Assembly: GCA_028284125.1 (NCBI GenBank)
Contig: JANQSI010000008.1
Coordinates: 186,001 to 250,000, forward strand
Direction: 5' to 3'
DNA: 64,000 nucleotides
Source: Cyclobacteriaceae bacterium
GTDB taxonomy: Bacteria > Bacteroidota > Bacteroidia > Cytophagales > Cyclobacteriaceae
How positions within the stretch are numbered: the first letter of the stretch is position 1; the number at the start of each line of letters is the position of its first letter. A model generated the notes under the pieces. It did not search any database. It was not told the origin of the DNA and saw only the letters and a program-made list of their open reading frames with translations. Below are positions 38,867 to 49,168 of this stretch, in pieces. The translations under genes were made by a program, and so were the position numbers.

Positions 38867-39903
38867 CTACCGCCCAGGAAACACTCGTTTCTGTTCCAAA
38901 ACAAGTCCAAACAATTTTCCATAATCGGTTATTCTCATTCTTGGTTCGTCTGGACTGTTTACTTGCGTTTGATGAACGATAACTATGTCCCATTCTGGGA
39001 TTATTGTTAGGCTTTGCTGTCCGGTTCCTTGTGCTGAATAGGTTCCATCGGGAACGTTCACGAAAGGTAAGTGAAAACCTTCTTCTGCGGCCCACCAGCA
39101 ATACCCATAACCACCACGAATTCCAGCACTGGAGTAAGGTTTGGTACTTTCCTCGATCCATTCCGAAGGGATGATTTGTTCTCATCCCAATTTCCGTTCT
39201 GAAGCAGCAACTGACCAAGAAGCATTAAATCCTCTGCGGAGAAATACCATAGGGCTGCTGGATGTTCGGATATTTCCTCGTAATGGTATTTCTGAAGAGC
39301 AGTATCAAAATTCATTGCTAGTGGTTTGGCAATGTCTTCCTTGAAAACCTGAAAGAGTGATTTTCCAACTTGCTTTTCAAAAATTGTGACCGAAGCATTG
39401 AAGTCCCAATTATTGTAGAACCAATATTCATCTCGCTTAAATTCCCCTCGTTCTGGTCTGTTTCGCATCATAGCCGAAGTTTCGAAAGCAGCTTTATGAT
39501 ATACTCCGGATCTTGCCCTGAGTAAGTCAATGACTCGCGCATTCTTTTCTTCTTCTGTTAGCCCTTCTTTATCATCAATTCCTAATTCTGAAAGCGTTGA
39601 TTCTGGATTGATTATTCCCTTTTCAATGTAAATCCCATACATCAAGCTAAGAATGCTTTTTCGCATGGAAAATATCATGTAAGGAGCGACTGTATCTCCA
39701 TATTCATAGACTCGTTCTCCATTGTGATATACGATGAATGATTTAGTCAATTTATCAGAAAGGAAATTGGTGATTTTGTCTTTTTTTTCCTGACTCCACG
39801 TGATTGATTCTGCGAAATCAGGATGTTTGATATCATTTCTGGAAAGTTGTGCTTGCGTGGTAAATACAAACAGCACGACCAGAAGACTAAGCGAAGTTTT
39901 CAT
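38867..39903 (-). pseudogene. Serine hydrolase (beta-lactamase family), frameshifted
   Basis: SMRKSILS nucleophile motif in the 39058-39903 ORF; one extra A near 39175-39177 restores NKIIPSEWIEESTKPYSSAGIRGGYGYCWWAAEEGFHLPFVNVPDGTYSAQGTGQQ... through 38867. Confidence 0.8.
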
Positions 39904-39956
39904 TGCGGATTAGGTTTAAGGCAATACTCCGCGTTCAGTGATAAGTTACAGAGATT

Positions 39957-40994
39957 TTAGTCGGTGAGTACGTTCGTTACAAAAGTCGATTTCGTTACTA
40001 ACCAAAGGAGTAGAAATACAATTGCCCAGCGTAAGTAAATGGAGTAGTAGTCAGTGGTGTCTTTGTATCGCGTTTCCTTGATTTCCGCTTTTTCAAGCTG
40101 ATCGATCTCATCAAAAACCTGTTTGAGTGCTTCTTTATCCGATACTCGGTAATAGTTGCCATTCCCGATTTTTGCAATTTCCCGAAGCGTTGTTTCGTCA
40201 AAAGTATTTTCTACGTATCTGGTCCTTCCAAAAAAGTCGGTTCCATAAGGAACACGTCCTTCTTTTCCAATGGCAATCACATAAATGGTGATGTCATAAG
40301 CAGAAGCCAACTTTGCAGAAGTAATTGGATCGATGTTTCCAGCCGTGTTATCGCCATCACTCATCAAAATCATTACTTTGGATTCTGACTCGGATTCTCT
40401 TAGCCGGTTGGTGCTAACGGCTAATGCACTCCCAATGGCGGTTCCTCGACTTTCAATAAGATCAAAAGAAATATCGTCAATGTAGGTGTAGAGTAGATCA
40501 TAATCTGTCGTAAGCGGTGATCGCGAGTACGCATCTCCTGAAAAAACTACTAATCCAATTCGATCCTGAAAGCGTCCAGAAACGAAATCTCTTGCGACTT
40601 CTTTGGCAGCTTCCAACCGATTAGGCCGAAAGTCTTCTATTTGCATAGACTGTGAAATATCCACCGTCAACATGATATCAATCCCCTCGCTCCATTGTTC
40701 GGTTTGTTCGTTGGTCGTCTGTGGCCTAGCCATTCCAATGATAATGAGTAGAAGAGAGAGAACGAAAAAGATTCCTGGAATGAACCTAAGCAAGCTTATA
40801 GTGTCACTCTTCAACTCTGTTTTGGTTAAAGCAATTGGTAATTTTTGACGAAATCGATTGACAATCAACCATCTTAGAATAAACAAAATCGGAATTAGTG
40901 GAATCGCATAGAACCAAACAGGATTTTCCCAATCAAAATTCTCGAGCCTTGATACGGAAAACCAATCCAATGACAGCCAACTTCTATTTTCCAT
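39957..40994 (-). CDS. VWA domain protein (BatA-like)
   Basis: DIMLTVDISQSM (MIDAS), MILMSDGDNTAG, two flanking TMs. Confidence 0.92.
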   Translation of the reverse strand: MENRSWLSLDWFSVSRLENFDWENPVWFYAIPLIPILFILRWLIVNRFRQKLPIALTKTELKSDTISLLRFIPGIFFVLSLLLIIIGMARPQTTNEQTEQWSEGIDIMLTVDISQSMQIEDFRPNRLEAAKEVARDFVSGRFQDRIGLVVFSGDAYSRSPLTTDYDLLYTYIDDISFDLIESRGTAIGSALAVSTNRLRESESESKVMILMSDGDNTAGNIDPITSAKLASAYDITIYVIAIGKEGRVPYGTDFFGRTRYVENTFDETTLREIAKIGNGNYYRVSDKEALKQVFDEIDQLEKAEIKETRYKDTTDYYSIYLRWAIVFLLLWLVTKSTFVTNVLTD

Positions 40995-41883
40995 CTCTTA
41001 TTTCTTCTACTTTTTTGTTGTACCGATACTGGGTGAAATCTTCAATCTGTTGAAAATCCTGGAAAATTGATTCAGTCTCCCGTTTACCGTAAACCAATCG
41101 ATCGATGGAATGAAGTGGCTTCTCCAATTCTTTCGCAAATGATTCAGCTAATATTTCCTTAGTTGTGAGCTTAGTAAATGGAAACTTATCCAATCGCTCC
41201 TGGTATCGTTTCCAGAAGAAAAGTGCTTTTTCTGCAAGATCAGATTCAGGATTTGATTTCAGACTGTTGATGTAACCAGAAAGCTGACCTGAAAAGTTTT
41301 CGTACTCTTTTCTCAATTTTCTCAATTTGAAGAAACGAATGATCTTTTTCCCGAAAATTAACAAGAGGACAATCGCAATAAATGCAAGGGATCCCAAGAT
41401 GATGTATAAAAGCGGATAATTGAAAAACCTATTTACCGATTCATAATCCGTATTTGCGATAAGTGTGGTCGTGTCCGATACGATTGGCGCGAGTTCCTTA
41501 AGTAAAATAGAATCGATGGGGGTTTGTATTACCGCAGAGTCCAAACCATCTAAAATGATTGCTGGAATTGAAAGGTATTGGACAAGATCAATTTCATACG
41601 ATTGAATGGTGTAAACCGTACTATCGAACGCAGCTCCGTCAATTGATTTGGTAGGAAAGAATGTCTTTGAAGAAAATTCGAATGGAGAAAAATTGTAGAC
41701 ACTATCAGGAAAGACCATTTCCAAGTCAGAGGGGTAAGATGCAGTAATCCAGAAATTCACATCTTCTCCAATCAGAAGGCTATCTTCAACAAAACCTCCA
41801 TTCACCTTGATCTCCTGGGCAGAGACATGAACGGAAAAAATTAAAAACAGAATGGTCAAAAATCTACCTCGTCCGCCTAGCAT
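40984..41883 (-). CDS. BatD/DUF4381-like membrane protein
   Basis: Signal peptide, Ig-like N-terminus, TM LLYIILGSLAFIAIVLLLIFG; sits between DUF58 and VWA genes. Confidence 0.6.
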   Translation of the reverse strand: MLGGRGRFLTILFLIFSVHVSAQEIKVNGGFVEDSLLIGEDVNFWITASYPSDLEMVFPDSVYNFSPFEFSSKTFFPTKSIDGAAFDSTVYTIQSYEIDLVQYLSIPAIILDGLDSAVIQTPIDSILLKELAPIVSDTTTLIANTDYESVNRFFNYPLLYIILGSLAFIAIVLLLIFGKKIIRFFKLRKLRKEYENFSGQLSGYINSLKSNPESDLAEKALFFWKRYQERLDKFPFTKLTTKEILAESFAKELEKPLHSIDRLVYGKRETESIFQDFQQIEDFTQYRYNKKVEEIRDGK

Positions 41884-42769
41884 TACTTCTATTTCTATGT
41901 CTAAATAGTTTGATAAGTTTAGGAACGTAATCTTCCTCCGTGGCTATAGATACGTAGTTTACATCATTTCGTCTACAGAAATTTTCAAGCGACTCCTTAC
42001 TATCCCCATGTGTTTTTCCAACAGCTTCTTTGAAAGCAGTTGATGATGTATTCATCCACACGGTTTTTTGGGATTCCTTTTCGTAAAGTGGGACTATGCC
42101 AAGGTTAGGCATTCCGCTTTCTCTCTTATCTGATACATCTATCACAACCAGATCATGCTTTCGCGCAAGTCCTTTCAACGATTGCGTATATCCTTCATCA
42201 ATAAAATCTGAAACGATAAATACGACCGTTTTTCTCTTCAGGAGATTGAGTAGGTATTTGATTGCATCATTCAGGTTTGTCTTTTTCGATTTTGGTTTTA
42301 GTTGAAAAAGACGATTGATGACTTCATAGGCATGCTTGAGCGTCTTGGCCGGCTTCACATAATCTTCTACCCGATCAGAATAACAGAGAACTCCAACTTT
42401 ACTTCCTTCTTTCACTGCAGAAATGGACAAGAGTCCGGTGATTTCTTTGGTAAGATCAATTTTCTGCTTTTTGTCCTTCCCAATCTCCTGTGAAGCAGAA
42501 ACATCGACAAGGAAAAATACCGTTTGTTCTTTTTCTTCAATGAAGGTCTTAACGAATGTTCCATGACCTTTAGCAGTCACTCGCCAGTCGATCGTTCGAA
42601 TATCATCACCCCATTGATAAGGTCGTGCATCTTCGTATTCTAAGCCCGCACCTTTGAATATGGAACGAAAATCACCTTGCATTTGCGAGTTGATCGCCTT
42701 CCGTATTCGGATGTCGTATCTCCTAAGTTTTTTTAGAATTTCCTTCATCTGATCATCCCAAAAATTCAA
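41864..42769 (-). CDS. DUF58 domain-containing protein
   Basis: GDFRSIFKGAGLEYEDARPYQWGDDIRTIDWRVTAK. Confidence 0.93.
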   Translation of the reverse strand: MNFWDDQMKEILKKLRRYDIRIRKAINSQMQGDFRSIFKGAGLEYEDARPYQWGDDIRTIDWRVTAKGHGTFVKTFIEEKEQTVFFLVDVSASQEIGKDKKQKIDLTKEITGLLSISAVKEGSKVGVLCYSDRVEDYVKPAKTLKHAYEVINRLFQLKPKSKKTNLNDAIKYLLNLLKRKTVVFIVSDFIDEGYTQSLKGLARKHDLVVIDVSDKRESGMPNLGIVPLYEKESQKTVWMNTSSTAFKEAVGKTHGDSKESLENFCRRNDVNYVSIATEEDYVPKLIKLFRHRNRSNARRTR

Positions 42770-42814
42770 TTGGCATCAAAATGGCTACTGAATTTTGCGT
42801 TTGTTATGTGATCT

Positions 42815-43201
42815 TTGCCTTTGATCTTCAAAATTATAGCCTCAAGCAATTATTCGTTTGTAGTGAAAAAGCTTTTTTTAACCGTTCTTGTAATAGTTTC
42901 CGCTTGTTCCACCAAAAGTGAGCCACCAGAAGACCTTATTCCGGAGGATCAAATGGTTTCAATATTGGTAGAAGTTCATTTGCTTGAATCTAAAGTAAAG
43001 AACTTGTCTATCAAAGACACCGACTCTGCGAAAGTAGTTTATGAACATTACGAAAAGCTTCTTTTTGCAGATTTTAACATTACTCAAGATCAGTACGAAC
43101 GTAGCTTTAACTACTACATTGACAATCTGGACGAATTTAAAGATGTCTATACGATAGTTGTAGATACATTAATGCAACGAGAAAAACTTCTTCAAAATTG
43201 A
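42815..43201 (+). CDS. DUF4296 domain-containing lipoprotein
   Basis: Lipobox VIVSACST; PEDLIPEDQMVSILVEVHLLESKV; true start likely GTG near 42863. Confidence 0.8.
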   Translation: MPLIFKIIASSNYSFVVKKLFLTVLVIVSACSTKSEPPEDLIPEDQMVSILVEVHLLESKVKNLSIKDTDSAKVVYEHYEKLLFADFNITQDQYERSFNYYIDNLDEFKDVYTIVVDTLMQREKLLQN

Positions 43202-45582
43202 ATTTATTCCCTAATGATATCGAGGGAAATCTCGGCTTTGATGAGATTAGGAATTTGCTGAAAGGTTTTTGTCAGAGTGAAAGAGGTGAAAACCTTGCTT
43301 CTAAGTGTTCTCCATCAGATCATATAAAATCCGTAGATAGATGGCATGCGCAAACGCGTGAGATGCTCAAATTATTGACCGACGATCGTTCGAGTGTACA
43401 ATTTCAATTTCCTGATATTGATGAGTATCTCACGAAGGTAAAGGTTTCGGGATCATGGTTGGATCCACTGGATTTTCATGAACTAAAAATCGGAATAAAC
43501 ACGCTATCGAGTTGGACTTTATTTTTTTCTGAGAAGAAGGAATTGTATCCTGAACTCTCTTCATTATCATCCACCATAGCTATTCATCCTGATTTAGCTC
43601 CGGCGATCAATAATGCAATTGATGAAAAGGGTGAAGTAAGAGATTCGGCTTCTCAAGAATTGCTGCAGATCAGAACGCAAATTTCAAAGTCTGAGCGGGC
43701 AGTTCGATCTGCCATTATGAAAGTCCTGAAAAAGGCGAAGGCAGATCAATTCACCGATGAAGATAGTTCTTTGACGGTAAGGGATGGAAGATTAGTCATT
43801 CCACTGAAAGCTGAATTTAAAAAAAGAGTCCCCGGATTTGTGCACGATGAATCTGCCACGGGTCAAACTGTTTTTATTGAACCTGGAGAAGTCCTTGATC
43901 TCAACAATGAAGTTCGTGAGCTGAAATATGCCGAAAGAAGAGAAATCATTCGGATTCTGGTTTCGCTTTCTGATCTGGTTCGTGAAAACCTGAAAGATTT
44001 GGTGAAAGGAACGGATTTACTAGAAAAGCTAGATTTCGTTCATGCCAAGACAAGACTTGCTGATCATTTGAATGCCATCGTGCCAACTTTTGAAAACAAA
44101 ACAGCATTCGGTTGGGTCAATGCTGTTCATCCACTTTTGTTTCTATCTCATAAAGCTTCTAAGAAGAAAGTCGTTCCCCTGAACATTTCTCTTGGGCATG
44201 ATCAGCGAGTTCTTATTATTTCTGGTCCGAATGCGGGCGGTAAATCTGTGGCTTTGAAGACGGTTGGCTTGATTCAGTATATGTTTCAGTGTGGATTACC
44301 TGTTCCGGTAAGTGAGGAGAGTAGATTCGGTTTGTTTAGAAATTTATTTCTTGACATTGGTGATGCCCAATCAATTGAGGATGATTTGAGTACGTACAGT
44401 TCTCACCTTACGGCGATGAAACATTTTGTGAAATTTGCTGATAAGAAGACACTTTTTCTCATTGACGAATTTGGAAAAGGAACTGAACCACAGTTTGGAG
44501 GAGCGATCGCCGAATCTGTGCTTCATGAAATAAATCAGAAACGTTCTTTTGGGATTGTAACGACCCACTATCAAAACCTCAAAGACATGGGTGAGAAAGT
44601 GGTAGGGATGGCGAACGGAGCGATGAAATATGATTTAGAGAAGTTGGAACCACTATTTGAACTGGAGGTGGGGAAGCCTGGGAGTTCTTTTGCTTTCGAA
44701 ATTGCTGGAAAGATTGGATTGCCGTCAACAATCATTAAGTCTGCAAAAGCTCGGATAGGACGTTCACATGTCGACTATGACCAATTGCTTAATCAGCTGG
44801 AAAAAGAAAAATCCAAGTTTGAGAAGCTGACTAAGAAATTGGACCTGGATAAAAATGAGCTCATCAAGGTCAGAGGAGATTATGAGGATTTGAAACAGAT
44901 GCTGGAAGTAGAACGCAAAGAGATTTTGAAAGAAGCAAAGCAGGAGGCAAGTCGGATTGTAGAGTTAGCCAATAAGGATGTAGAACGAGTGATTCGAGAA
45001 ATTCAGGAAAGCAAAGCTTCGAAGGAGAAAACGAAGAAGTTGAGAGAGGAGCTGGCGGAAAAAAAGGAGCAGTTAGGAAGTGAACTTAAGGTTGAGAGGA
45101 AAAAGTCGCAAGCTGCAAGCTACAAGTTGCAAGTGGGTGATCAAGTGAGAATGGTTGGTCAGGATACGACTGGTGTCATTCAAAAGGTGAAAGGGAAACA
45201 GGTTGAAGTTTCTTTCGGGGCGTTAAAGTCATTCGTTTCACCAGATAAACTTGAGAAAGTTGCGGTGAATAAAAAGCAGCAGCGACATCAGCTGAAGGTT
45301 AAAAAGCTGGGAATTGATGTGAGTAGTAAAATGGCGAATTTCAATCATGAATTGAGCCTTCTCGGAATGAGAGCTGATGAAGCTATGGGAAAAGTTGAAT
45401 CGTTTATTGATGAAGCACTGCTTCTCGGAATTGATGAAGTAAAGATCATTCATGGAAAAGGTTTTGGGGTCTTGAGAGAAATTGTAAGAAACTACACGAA
45501 AGATCATCCTGGAATTGAAAGTGTCAGTGACGAGCACGCAGATAGAGGAGGTGATGGGATTTCGATTATAAAATTAAAGTAG
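43198..45582 (+). CDS. mutS2: Endonuclease MutS2
   Basis: GPNAGGKSVALKTVGL Walker A; C-terminal Smr domain (HGKGFGVLREIVRNYTKDHP); TTG start. Confidence 0.95.
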   Translation: MNLFPNDIEGNLGFDEIRNLLKGFCQSERGENLASKCSPSDHIKSVDRWHAQTREMLKLLTDDRSSVQFQFPDIDEYLTKVKVSGSWLDPLDFHELKIGINTLSSWTLFFSEKKELYPELSSLSSTIAIHPDLAPAINNAIDEKGEVRDSASQELLQIRTQISKSERAVRSAIMKVLKKAKADQFTDEDSSLTVRDGRLVIPLKAEFKKRVPGFVHDESATGQTVFIEPGEVLDLNNEVRELKYAERREIIRILVSLSDLVRENLKDLVKGTDLLEKLDFVHAKTRLADHLNAIVPTFENKTAFGWVNAVHPLLFLSHKASKKKVVPLNISLGHDQRVLIISGPNAGGKSVALKTVGLIQYMFQCGLPVPVSEESRFGLFRNLFLDIGDAQSIEDDLSTYSSHLTAMKHFVKFADKKTLFLIDEFGKGTEPQFGGAIAESVLHEINQKRSFGIVTTHYQNLKDMGEKVVGMANGAMKYDLEKLEPLFELEVGKPGSSFAFEIAGKIGLPSTIIKSAKARIGRSHVDYDQLLNQLEKEKSKFEKLTKKLDLDKNELIKVRGDYEDLKQMLEVERKEILKEAKQEASRIVELANKDVERVIREIQESKASKEKTKKLREELAEKKEQLGSELKVERKKSQAASYKLQVGDQVRMVGQDTTGVIQKVKGKQVEVSFGALKSFVSPDKLEKVAVNKKQQRHQLKVKKLGIDVSSKMANFNHELSLLGMRADEAMGKVESFIDEALLLGIDEVKIIHGKGFGVLREIVRNYTKDHPGIESVSDEHADRGGDGISIIKLK
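45107..45134 (+). repeat. Short tandem repeat inside mutS2
   Basis: cgcaagctgcaagctacaagttgcaagt, encodes SQAASYKLQV. Confidence 0.5.
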
Positions 45583-45607
45583 TCAGTAATTCATAATCTC
45601 AATTCAA

Positions 45608-45841
45608 TTGTCAGGCAAGCAGTATACCAAATCACAATTAGCCCTCCGCAACGGCTCAGAAAAACCTGAAATTTGGATTGCCTATCAAGGAGTTATTTAT
45701 GATGTAACGAATTCAAAGCTGTGGAAAGATGGCAAGCACTATGAACATTGGGCGGGGCAAGATCTTTCGGATGAGCTAGAAGATGCTCCGCATGATACGA
45801 AGGTTTTTGAAAGATTGAGGGTGGTTGGGAGGCTTGGGTAG
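45608..45841 (+). CDS. Cytochrome b5-like heme-binding domain protein
   Basis: WIAYQGVIYDVTNSKLWKDGKHYEHWAGQDLSDELEDAPH. Confidence 0.85.
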   Translation: MSGKQYTKSQLALRNGSEKPEIWIAYQGVIYDVTNSKLWKDGKHYEHWAGQDLSDELEDAPHDTKVFERLRVVGRLG

Positions 45842-45994
45842 AATTCAAGCATTATTAAGATGAGGTGCAAGATCTCTTTAAGACAAATTACTCATTAGAC
45901 ACAGGTATGTTTGCCCTTTAACAATCTAAAACTGAATTTCTGGAACTTGTTTTATTTTCAATCTGACGACTTTGAATAATTAGCCTCCTAAGAA

Positions 45995-47860
45995 TTATTC
46001 AACCGCAAGGTTCATGATCTCCTCATCAGATAAAACTCTGTCGTAAATTCGAATATCATCAATTGCACCTTCGAATGACGAACATGGACCTGCGGCGCAT
46101 TCATGTCGACCAAACCTGAATGGGTCCTCAGATTCGATAAAAGTACCTCCGGCACAGTTTATTGAGCCCACGTTTTCCAAGTTTACTGCAATTTCGGATC
46201 CATCTAAATGGATCTTAAAATTGTCTAAGGATGATCCCAATAAACTACCACTCCAAGTAAATGCTATATGTTGCCATTCGTCAGTAATTATTGTACCTGC
46301 AGAAGTTCTTACACCAACTTGATCATTACCATCAACCCTATATTGAAAACTAATACTAGCATCATCCCAAAGTCTTAAGAAAAAGCCAATTCTGCCATTA
46401 CAATCACCAGGTGTTCCCTGACCGTTATAGTTGCTTATGATTGTTCTATTTATAACACCAGCAATCTCTTTAGGGAAAATCCAAACAGAAAATGTTGCGC
46501 CTCCAACAAGATTTTGATCTATTTCGGTACTAGTAGTAATTTCATCTGAAACATCATTAAAATCATATGCAGAATTAGGAGTGCCGTATCTATCAGCTGT
46601 TAATGTAGGTGTTCCGATAAGCGTTCCATTGTAACCTGAACCGCTCACATCATTAGCATTTCCACTAAATGGAAAGTAAGCAATATAATCTGTTGGAACG
46701 GGTAAAGAGGTAACCATGAATAAACCAGAATACTGTATTGGAATGCCATCGTTTATGACCTCAATCATATAATCCCCACTAGTTAATCCCGGTACAATTA
46801 CTTTAAGGTTAGTGGAAGAATTTTCAACTATTGTTGCTTCTACATCATTGAAAAGAACTTGAATTTGAGAAACATCCAAAGAAAAATTTGAGCCCGATAT
46901 AATCACTTCCGAACCTGGTGGACCAGAAATTGGTAAAAATTCACCTGCTGTGGGACCAATAATCGAAATTTGTTGATTAAAAGTAGTTGATTGATCTAGG
47001 ACACTCAACTCTATATTGTAATTACCTGTTCCGAGGGTTGGAACTATAAAGTTGATTTCATTTTGAGAGACTGATGTTAGGGAGGAATTTTTAGAATCGA
47101 TCAATAGCTGGTTTGTTGGTGTATTTATAGGGTAAAAATTGCTTCCACTTATAGTGACCGTTTGACCTACATTAGCTTCTAGGGGATCAACTGAATCGAT
47201 CTGTGGTCCATTCAGTACAAATAATTCTTGAGTTGATTCGGTTATTCCAGAAGTGGTAACTTCAATGTTAGAAGAAGAAGTTAAAAGTTCAATGGGGACT
47301 TCAACTGTTATTGATTGATTTGTAATCTCAGTTATGTTAGCCGCACTAGTACCGAATTTAACTGAAGTGTTCCCTTCATTGTATGAATCAAAATACTGAC
47401 CGGTAATTGTAATTATATCTAACCAAGTGCCATTTTTTGGATTGAAATCCTCTAAAACAATAGGAGGACTATTCCGTACTGATTCAAAAGTTACTATTTC
47501 TCCGTAAACTGTTTTGCTCTCATTGCGAGCAAAGGCGCGTACAAAATAACTTTCCCCTGAAACCAGTCCACTATTGACCTCTAAAAAAAAATTACCGATA
47601 GACTGTATAGCACCCAAGGAACCAACTGCGCCAGATTCAAGATTTAGATTATCATTTAGCCCCCAAACAAATCCATGATCAATAACGTCACTTGAACCAA
47701 TGCTCGATAATTCAGCATTAAAAGTGACAGTTCCATCATTATCAATATCCGTTACTGATAATGTCTTTACAATCGGGTAATTTCTTTTGATGGAGATTCC
47801 TTCTTCGCAAGCAATAATTCCAAATAATAAGATGATTGTGGTAACAATGTATTTTTGCAA
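45995..47860 (-). CDS. IPT/TIG-repeat lipoprotein with C-terminal LamG-like domain
   Basis: Repeated PxxGxxGxxVTISGSNF; LamG AYFPFSGNANDVSGSGYNGTLIG...FEGAIDDIRIYDRVLSDEEI. Confidence 0.85.
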   Translation of the reverse strand: MQKYIVTTIILLFGIIACEEGISIKRNYPIVKTLSVTDIDNDGTVTFNAELSSIGSSDVIDHGFVWGLNDNLNLESGAVGSLGAIQSIGNFFLEVNSGLVSGESYFVRAFARNESKTVYGEIVTFESVRNSPPIVLEDFNPKNGTWLDIITITGQYFDSYNEGNTSVKFGTSAANITEITNQSITVEVPIELLTSSSNIEVTTSGITESTQELFVLNGPQIDSVDPLEANVGQTVTISGSNFYPINTPTNQLLIDSKNSSLTSVSQNEINFIVPTLGTGNYNIELSVLDQSTTFNQQISIIGPTAGEFLPISGPPGSEVIISGSNFSLDVSQIQVLFNDVEATIVENSSTNLKVIVPGLTSGDYMIEVINDGIPIQYSGLFMVTSLPVPTDYIAYFPFSGNANDVSGSGYNGTLIGTPTLTADRYGTPNSAYDFNDVSDEITTSTEIDQNLVGGATFSVWIFPKEIAGVINRTIISNYNGQGTPGDCNGRIGFFLRLWDDASISFQYRVDGNDQVGVRTSAGTIITDEWQHIAFTWSGSLLGSSLDNFKIHLDGSEIAVNLENVGSINCAGGTFIESEDPFRFGRHECAAGPCSSFEGAIDDIRIYDRVLSDEEIMNLAVE

Positions 47861-47910
47861 TGGTGATGATTTTTTATGCTTAATTTGAATTCAAAAATAA
47901 AATAAATAAC

Positions 47911-49140
47911 ATGTTCACAAAGTATAATCGGTTGTTCATTTTTACTATAATATCCTTATATGTTATTGTTGCGCAAGGACAGGATAGCTATTATGAGGGG
48001 TATCTCATAAAGAATGATGGCGATACGGTTAGAGGATTCATTCGATTTGAAAATCAAATCGAGGCTCAAAATGAGTGTGTTTTTAAAATCAATTCATCTG
48101 ATCAGTCGGTAATATACGAGCCATCAGATTTGAAGGGTTATGGATTAAACAATGGGGCAACTTATTTCTCAAAAAGAATTACGGTAAATAATATTACAAT
48201 TCGAACTTTTTTTTTGAAACAAGGTCTGAGTGGTACGATTAGTTTTTATCAATACCATTTACCTAAGTTTAGTAGGTATTTTGTTCAAAAAATTGGATCG
48301 GAAAACTTGTTAGAACTAAAGGAAGAGAGAAAACTGTATATAGGAATTTTAACCTTTTTAATGGACGACTGTGATATTGATAAAGCCAACCTTAATGCTG
48401 TTTCTTTCGATCCTAAAGAAATAAAAGAGCTGATCAATAGCTATAATGTTTGTCAGGATCCATCCATCTCAAGGGAGATTGATATAGCAGAGACAGTTGA
48501 AATTGAAAAAGGACCAAAGAAATCAAGTATGGGTGTGGCTATCGGTATGGGTTTAGATGACTTAAAATTGAGTACTAGCGACCCAGATTTCGAGTATCTA
48601 CAATCATTGAAACTGGACAATAATGTTTTACCGAGAATTGAATTTTTTTATAAATCTCATTTGAAAGGTACAAAAGACAAGTTGGCAATTTCATTAGGCG
48701 CGGCTTATTTTCTTAGAAAATTTACGGGAGATTCTGAACGCCTGCTTCCACCTAATATTACGGAACGCAACAATATTTTAATTCAACAGCACTCATTTAA
48801 TGTTCCAATCTATTTTGAATATGTTCTTTCTAATGGAAAGTTTTATCCATTCATAAAATTAGGTGGAGAGTACCGTTTTACATCTCAAAAAACCAATTTA
48901 AGGTTCAGTGAGAACGAGATAGATGATGAGATTTTTATTGGTGAAGAAAATGTGCTGAATTTAAATTCAAACGAATTAGCGTTTGGCCTTGGAGCTGGTG
49001 TTTTTTACAATTTGTCAAATGAAAAAGTTATTGGTTTTGAATTAAGATACTACTCAGGAAATGGAATTGACAATGATGGATTTAGCTCTACATCTCAAAT
49101 TCAGGCACTAATATCACTGGGCTTTCAAAAAGTAAAGTGA
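47911..49140 (+). CDS. Outer-membrane beta-barrel protein
   Basis: Signal peptide; YEGYLIKNDGDTVRGFIRF; barrel-like C-terminus. Confidence 0.65.
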   Translation: MFTKYNRLFIFTIISLYVIVAQGQDSYYEGYLIKNDGDTVRGFIRFENQIEAQNECVFKINSSDQSVIYEPSDLKGYGLNNGATYFSKRITVNNITIRTFFLKQGLSGTISFYQYHLPKFSRYFVQKIGSENLLELKEERKLYIGILTFLMDDCDIDKANLNAVSFDPKEIKELINSYNVCQDPSISREIDIAETVEIEKGPKKSSMGVAIGMGLDDLKLSTSDPDFEYLQSLKLDNNVLPRIEFFYKSHLKGTKDKLAISLGAAYFLRKFTGDSERLLPPNITERNNILIQQHSFNVPIYFEYVLSNGKFYPFIKLGGEYRFTSQKTNLRFSENEIDDEIFIGEENVLNLNSNELAFGLGAGVFYNLSNEKVIGFELRYYSGNGIDNDGFSSTSQIQALISLGFQKVK

Positions 49141-49168
49141 GTGCCTGATTATATATCACCGTAGTATG

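Noticed and set aside
38862-39218. 118-aa ORF
   Set aside because: Out-of-frame reading of the serine hydrolase gene; Arg/Trp-rich shadow product
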